Positions 32,628 to 40,870 of a DNA stretch of 48,638 bases are shown one piece after another. Numbering within the stretch: position 1 is the stretch's first letter; each line of letters starts with the position of its first letter. Both the position numbers and the translations under genes were made by a program. Source of the stretch: Streptosporangiaceae bacterium (GTDB lineage Bacteria > Actinomycetota > Actinomycetes > Streptosporangiales > Streptosporangiaceae); the NCBI GenBank assembly GCA_030041275.1, contig JASHOE010000175.1:1-48638 (forward strand), given 5' to 3'. The notes below the pieces were generated by a model that worked only from the letters and a program-made list of their open reading frames with translations, did not search any database and had not been told where the DNA came from.

Positions 32628-34145
32628 TCAGCCTGCCCAGCCCTTGGTCTGCTCGACCGCGCTCCGCCAGCGCGCGTGCGCAGCATCGTCCCTCGGCCCG
32701 GCGATGAAACGCCGGTCCAGCTGCCAGGTTGCGGCCAGCTCACGGCGGGATGACCAGATGCCGACCGCCAGGCCGGCGAGGAACGCGGCGCCGAGAGCCG
32801 TGGTCTCGGCGACCACGGGCCGCTCGACCGGCCGCCCGATCTGGTCAGCCTGCAACTGCATCAGCAGGTCGTTGACGCTGGCCCCGCCGTCGGCCCGGAG
32901 CGCCGGGCTGCCGGCGGCCGCGTCATCGTGGCCCGCCCCGTCGGAGCCCACGCCCGTCTCGGCCGTCATAACGTCCACTACGTCGCGCACCTCGAAGGCG
33001 ATTGCCTCCAGCGCGGCCCGGACGAGGTGCGCCCTGGTGGTGCCGCGGGTCAAGCCGAACATCGCGCCGCGAGCGTTCGGATCCCAGTCGGGAGCGCCGA
33101 GACCGGTGAGCGCTGGCACGAACACCACACCGCCCGAGTCGGGCACCGAGAGGGCAAGCGTTTCGCTTTGCCCGGCATTGTCCAGCAGCGCGAGCCCGTC
33201 CCGCAGCCACTGGATAGCCGCGCCGGTCACGAACACCGATCCTTCCAGGGCGTAGGTCAGCTCTCCGGAAGGCTCAAGCCAGGCCACCGTCGACAGCAGC
33301 CCGGCGTCCGAGCGCACCACCTGAGAACCGGTGTTCACCAGCACGAACGATCCGGTCCCGTAGGTGCATTTGACTGCGCCTGGATCGAAGCATGCCTGGC
33401 CGAACAGCGCAGCCTGCTGGTCTCCGGCGATGCCCGCGATCGGCACCGACTGGCCGAGGAACGCAGCCGGGTCGGTCTGCCCAGCGACACCGGTGGACGG
33501 CACGACCTCCGGCAGGGCGTGCGGCGGGACGCCGAACAACTCACACAGCTCGGCCGACCACTGCCCGGTCTCGATGTCAAACAGCAGCGTCCGGGACGCG
33601 TTGGAGGCGTCACTGACGTGCCGCCGCCCGCCCGTCATCCGGGCAATCAGGTAGGAGTCCACGGTGCCGACGGCGAGCGAGCCGTCCGTGACCCCGGCCC
33701 ACATCGCGGGCTCGTTATCGGCCAGCCAGGTCAGTTTCGTGGCGGTGAAGTAAGGATCGAGACGCAGCCCGGTCAGGGCGCTCACTCGCGGCTCGTACCC
33801 GGTGTCCCGCAGCGCCGCGCAGATCCCCGCGGTGCGCCGGTCCTGCCAGACGATGGCGCGGCGCGGCGCGGCGAGCGTGGCCCGATCCCAGATCACGGCG
33901 GTCTCGCGCTGGTTGGTGATACCGACGCAGGCCAGGGCCGGTGACCCGGCCGCGTCGAGGGCCTTCGCAGCGGCCGCGAGCGTCGCCTGCCAGATGCCCT
34001 CTGGCAGGTGCTCTACCCAGCCCGGCTGCGGGAAATACTGTCGGAACTCCTGGTAGCCGCGGCCCGCGACGGTGCCCGACTCGGTGATGATGGCCGCGGT
34101 GACGCCGGTGGTGCCGGCGTCGATCGCCAGTACGGTCATGCCCAC
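32628..34145 (-). CDS. glpK: Glycerol kinase (GlpK)
   Basis: FGGY-family kinase of 505 residues making sn-glycerol 3-phosphate. AIDAGTTGVTAAI is the phosphate loop, TNQRETAVIWD holds the glycerol-binding Arg-Glu, SNASRTLLFD and AGDQQAALFGQ (catalytic Asp) follow, and RGAMFGLTRGTTRAHLVRAALEAIAF is the FGGY C-terminal signature region. An Ala/Gly/Asp-rich insert, GVGSDGAGHDDAAAGSP, interrupts the domain before LRADGGASVNDLLMQLQAD, which may be lineage-specific. GTG 34145 or ATG 34139 are both possible starts. No glpF or glpD is adjacent. Its product could feed the neighbouring plsC step. Confidence 0.92.
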   Translation of the reverse strand: MGMTVLAIDAGTTGVTAAIITESGTVAGRGYQEFRQYFPQPGWVEHLPEGIWQATLAAAAKALDAAGSPALACVGITNQRETAVIWDRATLAAPRRAIVWQDRRTAGICAALRDTGYEPRVSALTGLRLDPYFTATKLTWLADNEPAMWAGVTDGSLAVGTVDSYLIARMTGGRRHVSDASNASRTLLFDIETGQWSAELCELFGVPPHALPEVVPSTGVAGQTDPAAFLGQSVPIAGIAGDQQAALFGQACFDPGAVKCTYGTGSFVLVNTGSQVVRSDAGLLSTVAWLEPSGELTYALEGSVFVTGAAIQWLRDGLALLDNAGQSETLALSVPDSGGVVFVPALTGLGAPDWDPNARGAMFGLTRGTTRAHLVRAALEAIAFEVRDVVDVMTAETGVGSDGAGHDDAAAGSPALRADGGASVNDLLMQLQADQIGRPVERPVVAETTALGAAFLAGLAVGIWSSRRELAATWQLDRRFIAGPRDDAAHARWRSAVEQTKGWAG

Positions 34146-34183
34146 TAGTGTGGTGGCAGCGAGCGCGAGAAGGGGATTACTGC

Positions 34184-35227
34184 ATGCGAGTCGGAGTGCT
34201 TACCGGGGGCGGGGACTGCCCTGGCCTGAACGCCGTCATCCGGGCGGTCGTGCGGACCGGCGTTGCCGAGCACGGCATGGAGTTCATCGGCTTCAGAGAC
34301 GGCTGGCGTGGTCCGCTCGAGGGCGACACCATGGTGCTCGACGTTGCGGCGGTGCGCGGGATCCTGCCCCGCGGCGGAACCATCCTCGGGACCTCCCGGA
34401 CTAACCCGGCGTCGGCGGCCAATAACGTCGACGGCAAGTCCGGGATCGAGCGCGTGCTGGAAAACCTGGAGAGTCTCGGCGTCGACGCGCTCATCGCGAT
34501 CGGCGGCGAGGACACGCTCGGCGCGGCCAGCAAGCTGCACGCGGCCGGCGGCAGGGTGGTGGGCGTACCCAAGACCATCGACAATGACCTCGGTGCCACC
34601 GACTACACGTTCGGATTCGATACCGCGGTCAACATCGCCATGGAGGCGATCGACCGGCTGCACACGACGGCTGAAAGTCACCACCGGGCGCTGATCGTCG
34701 AGGTCATGGGGCGCAGCGCCGGATGGATCGCGCTGCACGCCGGGATGGCCGGCGGGGCGAACGTGATCCTCATCCCGGAGAAGCCGTTCGACCTTGATCA
34801 GGTCTGCGAGTACGTCCAGCACCGGTTCCAGAGCCAGTACGCCCCGATCGTCGTGGTGGCCGAGGGCGCGCACCCGAAGTCGCTGGACGAGGCGATCGGC
34901 GGTCAGGCGCTGGACGAGTTCGGCCACGTCCGCTTCGGCGGAGTTGGACACCTGCTCGCAGATGAGATCGAGCGCCGCACCGGCAAGGAAGCCCGCGTCG
35001 CGGTGCTGGGCCACATCCAGCGGGGCGGCACGCCGACGGCCTTCGACCGGGTGCTGGCCACCCGCTTCGGGGTGCAGGCCAGCCGAGCCGTGGCCGACGG
35101 TGCCTTCGGCAACATGGTTGCGCTGCGCGGGACTGACATCGTCCGGGTACCGCTCGCAGCAGCGACCTCGGAACTCAAGCTGGTGCCCCCCGAGCGCTAC
35201 GCCGAGGCTGAGGTCTTCTTCGGCTGA
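34184..35227 (+). CDS. 6-phosphofructokinase, residues predict pyrophosphate as donor
   Basis: Phosphorylates fructose 6-phosphate; 347 residues of the PfkA group III type. MRVGVLTGGGDCPGLNAVIR is the phosphoryl-donor loop, VGVPKTIDNDL holds the catalytic Asp133, and VEVMGRSAGWIALHAG the substrate loop. At the donor-specifying positions it has Asp110 (in IGGEDT, E. coli Gly104) and Lys130 (in PKTIDND, E. coli Gly124). Asp at the first site is the mark of PPi-dependent enzymes such as that of Amycolatopsis methanolica, while ATP-dependent streptomycete enzymes have Gly there (GGEGT). PPi use is therefore predicted, not shown. It is divergent from glpK. Confidence 0.9.
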   Translation: MRVGVLTGGGDCPGLNAVIRAVVRTGVAEHGMEFIGFRDGWRGPLEGDTMVLDVAAVRGILPRGGTILGTSRTNPASAANNVDGKSGIERVLENLESLGVDALIAIGGEDTLGAASKLHAAGGRVVGVPKTIDNDLGATDYTFGFDTAVNIAMEAIDRLHTTAESHHRALIVEVMGRSAGWIALHAGMAGGANVILIPEKPFDLDQVCEYVQHRFQSQYAPIVVVAEGAHPKSLDEAIGGQALDEFGHVRFGGVGHLLADEIERRTGKEARVAVLGHIQRGGTPTAFDRVLATRFGVQASRAVADGAFGNMVALRGTDIVRVPLAAATSELKLVPPERYAEAEVFFG

Positions 35228-35317
35228 CCGGAGGGAACGGCCTGACAGCCCCGCACCGCCGTCCCCTGGTCCGCAGCCGCCGGGCTCCCAGGCCCGTCCT
35301 GAGCACCGCGGCGGGCC

Positions 35318-35323
35318 TAGGCT
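35318..35323 (+). promoter_or_regulatory. -10 hexamer TAGGCT, leaderless start of the methyltransferase
   Basis: TAGGCT ends six bases before ATG 35330; no Shine-Dalgarno sequence lies between. Confidence 0.5.
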
Positions 35324-35329
35324 AAGACC

Positions 35330-36106
35330 ATGATCAGCCAGGAGGTGGCCCGAACCTGGATCGAGCGGTGGGACGCGCAGCAGCAGGCGTACCTGCCAGA
35401 CCGCGAGGACCGGTTTACCGCGATCATCGATGCGGTCGAGGGGATCGCGGGCCGCCCAGACCCGCTGGTACTCGATCTCGGCAGCGGGCCAGGGTCATTG
35501 GCGGTCCGGCTGCTGCGACGGCTGCCGGAGGCGACCGTCCTCGCGATTGACGCTGACCCGCTCACGCTCGCCCTGGGCCGCAGCGCCTTCGGCAACGTGA
35601 CGGGCCTGGAATTCTGCGACCTCGATCTCCGCACGGCCGGATGGTCTGCCGGCCTGCGCCTAGAGCGTGCGCCAGACGCGGCGGTGAGCACGACTGCGCT
35701 GCACTGGCTGCCGCAGCGTGCTCTCGGGGCGCTGTATGCGGAGCTGGCACGCATACTCCGGCCCGGCGGTGCGCTGCTGAACGGCGATCACCTGTCCGAG
35801 GACGACACCGCTCCCCGGCTGCAGCGGCTCGAGCGGGCTCTGCTCCAGCGCGAGGAGCAGCGCCGGTTCCCCGGCGGTCACGCGGAGAGCTGGGTGGACT
35901 GGTGGGCCGCGGCCGCCGCTGATCCGGCGCTCGCGGTGCTGCACGCTGAGCGCGCGGCCAGGGAGGTGGAGTCCGAGCACCACGGCTCGCCCGCCGGCCG
36001 GCTGAGCGTGCACGTCCGCGCGCTGCAGGCGGCTGGCTTCGCCGAGATCGGCACGCTCTGGCAGCGAGGCGAGAACCGGGTGCTCTGCGGTCTGCTGCCG
36101 GGCTAG
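35330..36106 (+). CDS. Class I SAM-dependent methyltransferase
   Basis: A 258-residue Rossmann-fold methyltransferase. Motif I is LVLDLGSGPGSLAVRLL, the acidic residue that binds the ribose is in VLAIDADPLTLALG, and motif IV-like AAVSTTALHWLPQRALGALYAEL follows, with LRPGGALLNGD as motif V/VI. The THWLP-type sequence and late substrate helices recall trans-aconitate-type methyltransferases, but the substrate is unknown. It has its own leaderless promoter. Confidence 0.85.
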   Translation: MISQEVARTWIERWDAQQQAYLPDREDRFTAIIDAVEGIAGRPDPLVLDLGSGPGSLAVRLLRRLPEATVLAIDADPLTLALGRSAFGNVTGLEFCDLDLRTAGWSAGLRLERAPDAAVSTTALHWLPQRALGALYAELARILRPGGALLNGDHLSEDDTAPRLQRLERALLQREEQRRFPGGHAESWVDWWAAAAADPALAVLHAERAAREVESEHHGSPAGRLSVHVRALQAAGFAEIGTLWQRGENRVLCGLLPG

Positions 36107-36202
36107 CGAAACGGCCCACGGCGACAGGCAGTCTTCGATCCATGCTGGAGACGGTCGGGCTTCGCAGGCGCGAGCGTCGGCCATCCGGCGGCCCCACGGT
36201 GG

Positions 36203-36208
36203 CAGACT
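36203..36208 (+). promoter_or_regulatory. -10-like CAGACT, leaderless start of thiI
   Basis: CAGACT, one base off TANNNT, ends six bases before ATG 36215. No Shine-Dalgarno sequence precedes the ATG except GAGG directly adjoining, too close to act. Confidence 0.4.
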
Positions 36209-36214
36209 GAGGTA

Positions 36215-37456
36215 ATGACAGCGCAGTCGGTCGCCGGTGCGGCCGAGCCGGAAGCAGTCGGTCCCCGCTACGAGCCGTGTGTGCTGCTCAAGCTCGGCGA
36301 GATCGTGCTCAAGGGCCGGAACCGCCAGCAGTTTGAGCGGCTGCTGCATGACAACATCCGGCGGTCGGTACGGGACACGGGCGTGGAGCTCCGGGTCTGG
36401 CAGCGCGAGGGCGTGATCGTGCTGCGGGTCGCAGGCGCGGACGACGCCAGTCTTGCGGCCGAGACGGCGGTCGGCGTGGTCGCCGAGCGGATGACCCGGA
36501 TGATGGGAGTCGCCAGGGTGTGCCGGGCTGTCCGGGTCGCCAAGGACCCGGAGGCCGCGACCGCTGCCGCGGTGGACCTGATGGCTGGCTGCTCCGGCTC
36601 GTTCGCGGTCCGGGCCCGGCGCCGGGACAAGCGCTTCCCCGTCACATCGGCGGAGCTGGCGATCCGGATCGGCAGCCGGATTCAGCAGGAATATGGCTAC
36701 CCGGTGAACCTGCGAGCGCCGGACACCACCGTTTTCGTGGAGGTGGACCAGCGCGAGGTCTTCGTGTTCACGCAGGGCTGGCCAGGACAGGGCGGGCTGC
36801 CGGTGGGCATGAGCGGGCGCGCGCTCGCGCTGATGTCAGGCGGGATCGACTCGCCGGTGGCCGCGTATCGCATGATGCGCCGCGGGCTGCGGTGCAGCTT
36901 CCTGCACTTCTCCGGGATGCCGCTGACCGGGCCCGAGTCGGTGTACAAGGCCTACGGGCTCACTCGCCAGCTGGATCGGTTCCAGCAGGATTCGCGCCTT
37001 TTTGTAGTCGCGTTCGGGATGGCGCAGAAACAGCTGGCCTCCTCGGGCGCGGGCAGGCTGCAGATCGTGGCACAGCGGCGGCTGATGCTCAAGACGGGTG
37101 CGGCGCTTGCCCGGCGGCTGCGAGCGGGCGCGCTCGTGACGGGCGACTCGCTGGGCCAGGTGAGCAGCCAGACGCTCACCAACATCACCGCGCTTGACGA
37201 CGCCGTCTCGCTGCCGATCCTGCGGCCGCTGATCGGCCTGGATAAGGCGGAGATCATCGCCGAGGCCCGGCGGATCGAGACGCTGGCCATCTCCGAGCTG
37301 CCAGATCAGGACTGCTGCTCGCTGCTAACCCCGAGGCAGGTCGAGACGAGGGCGCGAATCGAGGACCTGCGCCGGATCGAGGCACGTCTCGACGCGGAGG
37401 ATCTCGCGGAGGAGCTCGCCGCCGCTGCCCAGGAGCACACGCCTGGCCGGGCTTGA
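36215..37456 (+). CDS. thiI: tRNA 4-thiouridine synthase ThiI, no rhodanese domain
   Basis: A 413-residue PP-loop enzyme that adenylates U8 of tRNA and/or supplies sulfur for thiazole synthesis. N-terminal ferredoxin-like/THUMP region begins VLLKLGEIVLKGRNRQQFE. The PP-loop is ALMSGGIDSPVAAYRM at about 207-222. GDSLGQVSSQTLTNI and the cysteine motif ELPDQDCCSLLTP (Cys367-Cys368) follow. The C-terminal rhodanese domain of E. coli ThiI is absent, as in many bacteria, so a persulfide donor such as a cysteine desulfurase must act directly. The gene ends 22 bases from a convergent beta-propeller gene. Confidence 0.93.
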   Translation: MTAQSVAGAAEPEAVGPRYEPCVLLKLGEIVLKGRNRQQFERLLHDNIRRSVRDTGVELRVWQREGVIVLRVAGADDASLAAETAVGVVAERMTRMMGVARVCRAVRVAKDPEAATAAAVDLMAGCSGSFAVRARRRDKRFPVTSAELAIRIGSRIQQEYGYPVNLRAPDTTVFVEVDQREVFVFTQGWPGQGGLPVGMSGRALALMSGGIDSPVAAYRMMRRGLRCSFLHFSGMPLTGPESVYKAYGLTRQLDRFQQDSRLFVVAFGMAQKQLASSGAGRLQIVAQRRLMLKTGAALARRLRAGALVTGDSLGQVSSQTLTNITALDDAVSLPILRPLIGLDKAEIIAEARRIETLAISELPDQDCCSLLTPRQVETRARIEDLRRIEARLDAEDLAEELAAAAQEHTPGRA

Positions 37457-37478
37457 CCGTCGCAGTGACGACAGCGGC

Positions 37479-38675
37479 TCAGGTGCCTACCGCGGGCTGG
37501 TCAAGCGACTGACCGAGCTGCCCCGTCCAGATCACAGCTTCGCCGCCGCGCCGGGTGAGAATCGCGCCGCTCGCCCACAGCGACCTGGTGCCGCTGGCCA
37601 GCGCGACGTCGCTGATGCTGCCGCTGTCCAGCCAGGATCGCGCGGTGACGGCCGGTTGCCCGCCACCCAGGGCTGATACCTGCAGGATCAGGCCGGCCGC
37701 CGAGGCATTTGCGGGCGTCGCCGTGACCAGCACGCTCCCGTTGGCGCCCACCGCGAGCCGTCCGGCCCACGCATTGATCTGCGTCAGGAGGCTCGTCCAG
37801 CGCACGCCATTCCAGTGCAGCAACACCAGCCGCTCGCCGCCGGTCGTGTTCGCCTTGGTGCCCGCGACCCACACGTCGCGTGCCGAGATCGCGAGGATGT
37901 CGTGCGGCTGGACTCCGTCGAGATCGGTGCCGGTCGGGACCGGCTGCCAGCTCGTGCCGTCAAAGCGCAGGATCGAGTAGGACGCGGGGGTGACTTCGAT
38001 TGCCCAGATATCCGCGGCTGATGTGGCGCTCGCCCGGCTTATCGAGCCCGCCAGTCCGCTTATCCGCTGCCAGGAGCTGCCGTCGAAATGCCAGGTCCCG
38101 AGGTCGCTGGTGCCGTTGGCAGTAGTGCCGAAGACCCAGACATCGGAGGGGCTGACGGCGGTGAGCCCGGTGATCTGGCCGCGCTGCCAGCGTCTGGCGA
38201 CCTGCCATTCCACGCCGTCGTAGTGCAGCAGGTAACGGCCGTACTGGCTGGCGGCCCAGATGTCGATGGTGGACGTAGCGCTCGCGTCGCTGATGAAGCT
38301 GCTCAGGCCGGACGGTAGCGTCGCGGTCGTCAGCGCCGTGCCGTTCCACCACGCGGCCACGGGCGCGCTTGGTCCGCCTGGATTCGTGCCGCCGAATGCC
38401 CAGGCCGCCTGCGGGCCAGTGCGCAGGATGACCGAATAGCCAGAGGCATTGGTCGGCTGGCCGTAGTGGTGGATCGCGCCCATTTCGAAGACAGAGCCGG
38501 CCGTCGTGGTTGGCTGGCCGTGAGTCACGGCCGCGGGCTCGGCTGGCCGCGTCCGCCCAGAATGAGAGACCTCGGAACGGGCACCAGCCAGCCGACTCCC
38601 CACCCCCGGTGCGGGCACCAGTACGCAGGCCGCGATGAGTCCCGCCGTGACCACGGTGGGGCGGATCCTGAGCAT
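37479..38675 (-). CDS. Secreted beta-propeller repeat protein, unknown function
   Basis: A 398-residue protein with a signal peptide (MLRIRPTVVTAGLIAACVLVPAPG). The rest is a tandem repeat of about 45-50 residues built around a [LW]xxDGxxWQ unit preceded by DIWA/DVWV-like strands: YLLHYDGVEWQ, WHFDGSSWQ, LRFDGTSWQ and LLHWNGVRWT are four clear copies, with AAWWNGTAL a weaker first one. This is the pattern of a surface beta-propeller. No enzymatic motif or sorting signal is seen. A ligand or cell-surface role is speculation. Confidence 0.7.
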   Translation of the reverse strand: MLRIRPTVVTAGLIAACVLVPAPGVGSRLAGARSEVSHSGRTRPAEPAAVTHGQPTTTAGSVFEMGAIHHYGQPTNASGYSVILRTGPQAAWAFGGTNPGGPSAPVAAWWNGTALTTATLPSGLSSFISDASATSTIDIWAASQYGRYLLHYDGVEWQVARRWQRGQITGLTAVSPSDVWVFGTTANGTSDLGTWHFDGSSWQRISGLAGSISRASATSAADIWAIEVTPASYSILRFDGTSWQPVPTGTDLDGVQPHDILAISARDVWVAGTKANTTGGERLVLLHWNGVRWTSLLTQINAWAGRLAVGANGSVLVTATPANASAAGLILQVSALGGGQPAVTARSWLDSGSISDVALASGTRSLWASGAILTRRGGEAVIWTGQLGQSLDQPAVGT

Positions 38676-38899
38676 CGACGTCTCCGCGGGTCTGCTCTTC
38701 AGCGGCGAGCCGGGCCGGGCTCGCGATGTGCGCTCAGTCAGTTATGTCCTTGGTACCTAACGTCCAGGTCAATTCTTCCCCAAAGATACCGGGAAGTCGC
38801 CATGCTGAGCCCGAGTCACTGCTCACGCGACACGGCACCGGCCTGGCAAACTGAGTCACCCGCTCGACATGACGAGCAGCGACGTGATCCCGGCGGTGC
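38676..38899. other. Gap between the propeller gene and the DAHP synthase, nothing clear
   Basis: A 224-base stretch. It contains the promoter of the propeller gene and the 3' end region of the DAHP synthase, with no coding signature, riboswitch motif or tRNA that I can support. Confidence 0.4.
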
Positions 38900-39943
38900 T
38901 CAGGCGACCGTGCTCAGCGTTCTGCCAGCCGTGACGGTACGGCCGAGTAGCTGCGGCAGCGTCCGGACAGTCGCCGCGAGCTCGTCAATGTCGGCGCCGG
39001 TGAGTGCCTGGTCGCCGTCGCACAGGGCGGCTGCGGGGTGCGGGTGGACGTCGACGATGATGCCGTCAGCGCCAGCCGCGATCGCTGCGCGGCTGAGCGG
39101 CAGCACGAGGTCCCGGCGCCCGCCTGAGTGCGATGGATCGACGATGACGGGCAGGTGCGACAGCCGCTGGGCAACCGGGACGGCGCTGATGTCGAGGGTG
39201 TTGCGAGTGGCGGTCTCGAAGGTCCGGATGCCGCGCTCACACAGCACGATGTCGAGGTTGCTGCGCTGGGCGATGTACTCGGCGGCCATCAGCCACTCCT
39301 CGACGGTGGCGTTCATGCCGCGCTTGAGCAGCACCGGCCGGTCCGCGGAGCCGACGGCCTGCAGCAGCGCGAAGTTCTGCATGCTGCGCGTGCCCACCTG
39401 GAGCATGTCGGCGTAGGACGACACCAGGTCCACCGAGGCCGGGTCGATGACCTCGGTGACGACTGGCAAGCCGGTCTCGGCCCGGACTTCGGCGAGGATG
39501 CGCAGCCCGGCCTCGCCCAGCCCCTGGAACGCATACGGCGACGTCCTGGGCTTGAAGGCGCCGCCGCGCAGCAGCGATGCGCCAGCCGCCTGCGCCATCA
39601 TGGCGGCCGCGAGGGTCTGGTCTGCCGTCTCGACCGTACACGGACCGGCGATAACGGTCAGGTGTCCAGGGCCGATGGGCACGCCCCCGACCGTGACAGT
39701 GGACCGACCGGGGTGGTTCTCCCGGCTCACCAGCTTGTACGGCACCGAGATACGAATGACGTCGGTCACCCCGCGGTAGCTGCGCAGGTTCAGCGCGCCG
39801 AACTCGTGCACGTCGCCGACCAGGCCGATGATCGTGCGGGACACGCCCCGGCTGACGAATGCCTCGCCACCCGCAGCGCTGACGAGCGTGACGATCTGCT
39901 CGATGTCGGCCTGCGTGGCCTCCGGGGCCATCACCACCACCAT
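38900..39943 (-). CDS. aroF: DAHP synthase, class I beta, with N-terminal regulatory domain
   Basis: First enzyme of the shikimate pathway, condensing PEP and erythrose 4-phosphate; 347 residues. Residues 1-70 are a ferredoxin-like/ACT-like domain (VVVMAPEATQADIEQIVTLVSAAG) as in Thermotoga maritima DAHP synthase, where it binds Phe/Tyr. The barrel has LTVIAGPCTVET with metal Cys102, FKPRTSPYAFQG, LQVGTRSMQNFALL, LLKRGMNATVEEWL and VIVDPSHSGGRRDLV. ATG 39943 follows GGGAGG. Control is predicted at two levels: feedback through the N-terminal domain and transcription attenuation by the leader peptide and hairpin upstream (40018-40092, 39973-39997). Mycobacteria have a class II enzyme at this place. 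Confidence 0.93.
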   Translation of the reverse strand: MVVVMAPEATQADIEQIVTLVSAAGGEAFVSRGVSRTIIGLVGDVHEFGALNLRSYRGVTDVIRISVPYKLVSRENHPGRSTVTVGGVPIGPGHLTVIAGPCTVETADQTLAAAMMAQAAGASLLRGGAFKPRTSPYAFQGLGEAGLRILAEVRAETGLPVVTEVIDPASVDLVSSYADMLQVGTRSMQNFALLQAVGSADRPVLLKRGMNATVEEWLMAAEYIAQRSNLDIVLCERGIRTFETATRNTLDISAVPVAQRLSHLPVIVDPSHSGGRRDLVLPLSRAAIAAGADGIIVDVHPHPAAALCDGDQALTGADIDELAATVRTLPQLLGRTVTAGRTLSTVA

Positions 39944-39972
39944 CGCATCCTCCCTGGTCCTAACAAGACGAA

Positions 39973-39997
39973 AGCCCCGGGCCGTTGGCCCGGGGCT
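39973..39997 (-). terminator. Attenuator hairpin in the DAHP synthase leader
   Basis: On the minus strand AGCCCCGGGCC, loop AAC, GGCCCGGGGCT form a perfect 11-bp stem followed at once by the T-rich stretch TTCGTCTTGTT, a classic intrinsic terminator. It lies 30 bases upstream of the aroF ATG and 20 bases after the leader-peptide stop, so it must be read through for expression. Confidence 0.85.
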
Positions 39998-40017
39998 CAG
40001 AGTGCGTATCGCTCGCG

Positions 40018-40092
40018 TCAGCACATGGCGTGGCGGGCGACCGCCCGAGAACCGGGCCGGTAGCCGAAGCCAAACCAGTAACCATGACGCAC
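40018..40092 (-). CDS. Aromatic leader peptide of the DAHP synthase attenuator
   Basis: A 24-codon frame starting GTG at 40092 and ending TGA at 40018, reading RHGYWFGFGYRPGSR in its first part after the start. It contains Tyr, Trp, Phe, Phe and Tyr codons within seven codons (40080-40060), the very end products of the pathway that the downstream gene opens. Just after these codons, GGCCCGG (40058-40052) is complementary to CCGGGCC in the 5' arm of the terminator hairpin, so an antiterminator can form if the ribosome stalls early. A weak AGG lies nine bases before the GTG. Too short for normal gene calls; strongly supported by codon content and position. Confidence 0.85.
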   Translation of the reverse strand: MRHGYWFGFGYRPGSRAVARHAMC

Positions 40093-40249
40093 GGCGGACA
40101 GCCTAGCGCATCGCGGACACCGCTCGCTGCCCGGTAGGGGCGGGAAGTCTGCGCCCACAAGGGTGGCAAGATAGCTGCGGCTGGTGCAGGCGGCGGGCGG
40201 ACATCGCGGCGGCTGCGGCGGCGGATAGGAAGGGGCTGGTTAGCGGGAC

Positions 40250-40852
40250 ATGGCGGACGAGCCGGTGCTGCCGCCGGGTCAGTACATACCGCGAACGCTG
40301 CCGGTGCTGCACTACGGCCCCATCCCGGCGTTTGCGCCGGAGACCTGGCACCTGCGTATCTTCGGGGCGGTCGAGTCGGGAACCGAAACGCGGCTGCGCT
40401 GGGACGACGTGGCGGCGCTGCCAGCCAGCGAAGTAACGGCTGACTTCCACTGCGTGACGAAGTTCAGTGTGCCCGGCATCTGCTGGGCTGGTGTCCTGGC
40501 GACCGAGTTGTTGCGCCGCTTTCCCCCAGCTGCCTCGGTGACGCACGTGATGATCTGGGCCGACTTTGGCTACAGCGCCAACGTCCGGATCGGCGACTTC
40601 GCTGCTGAGAGCACGCTGCTTGCTACGCACCGCGACCACGTGCCGCTGACTCCCGAGCACGGCTATCCGCTCCGCCTGGTGGTGCCGCACCTGTATGCGT
40701 GGAAGAGCGTCAAGTGGGTCCGGGCCATCGAGTACATGACGGCGGACCGGCGGGGCTTCTGGGAGGAGCGCGGCTATCACAACGTCGCCGACCCGTGGGC
40801 CGAGCAGCGCTACTCCTATCAGGAGCAGGAAGGCGAGGGACCGCCCCAGTGA
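40250..40852 (+). CDS. Oxidoreductase with sulfite-oxidase-type molybdopterin domain
   Basis: A 200-residue protein made of the molybdopterin-binding domain of the sulfite oxidase/YedY group. WHLRIFGAVESGTETRLRWDDVAALP is the family opening and VTADFHCVTKFS carries Cys68, the expected molybdenum ligand; GYSANVRI, HGYPLRLVVPHLYAWKSVKWV follow. No Tat signal and no dimerisation domain, so it is probably cytosolic and minimal. Substrate unknown. A TAGCTG -10-like element (40171-40176) precedes it. Confidence 0.85.
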   Translation: MADEPVLPPGQYIPRTLPVLHYGPIPAFAPETWHLRIFGAVESGTETRLRWDDVAALPASEVTADFHCVTKFSVPGICWAGVLATELLRRFPPAASVTHVMIWADFGYSANVRIGDFAAESTLLATHRDHVPLTPEHGYPLRLVVPHLYAWKSVKWVRAIEYMTADRRGFWEERGYHNVADPWAEQRYSYQEQEGEGPPQ

Positions 40853-40870
40853 CGGGAGCGGCTGCGGCGG

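Noticed and set aside
39960..40169. 69-codon minus-strand frame over the aroF leader
   Set aside because: It reads through the terminator hairpin in a different frame from the aromatic leader peptide and shows no biased codon content.
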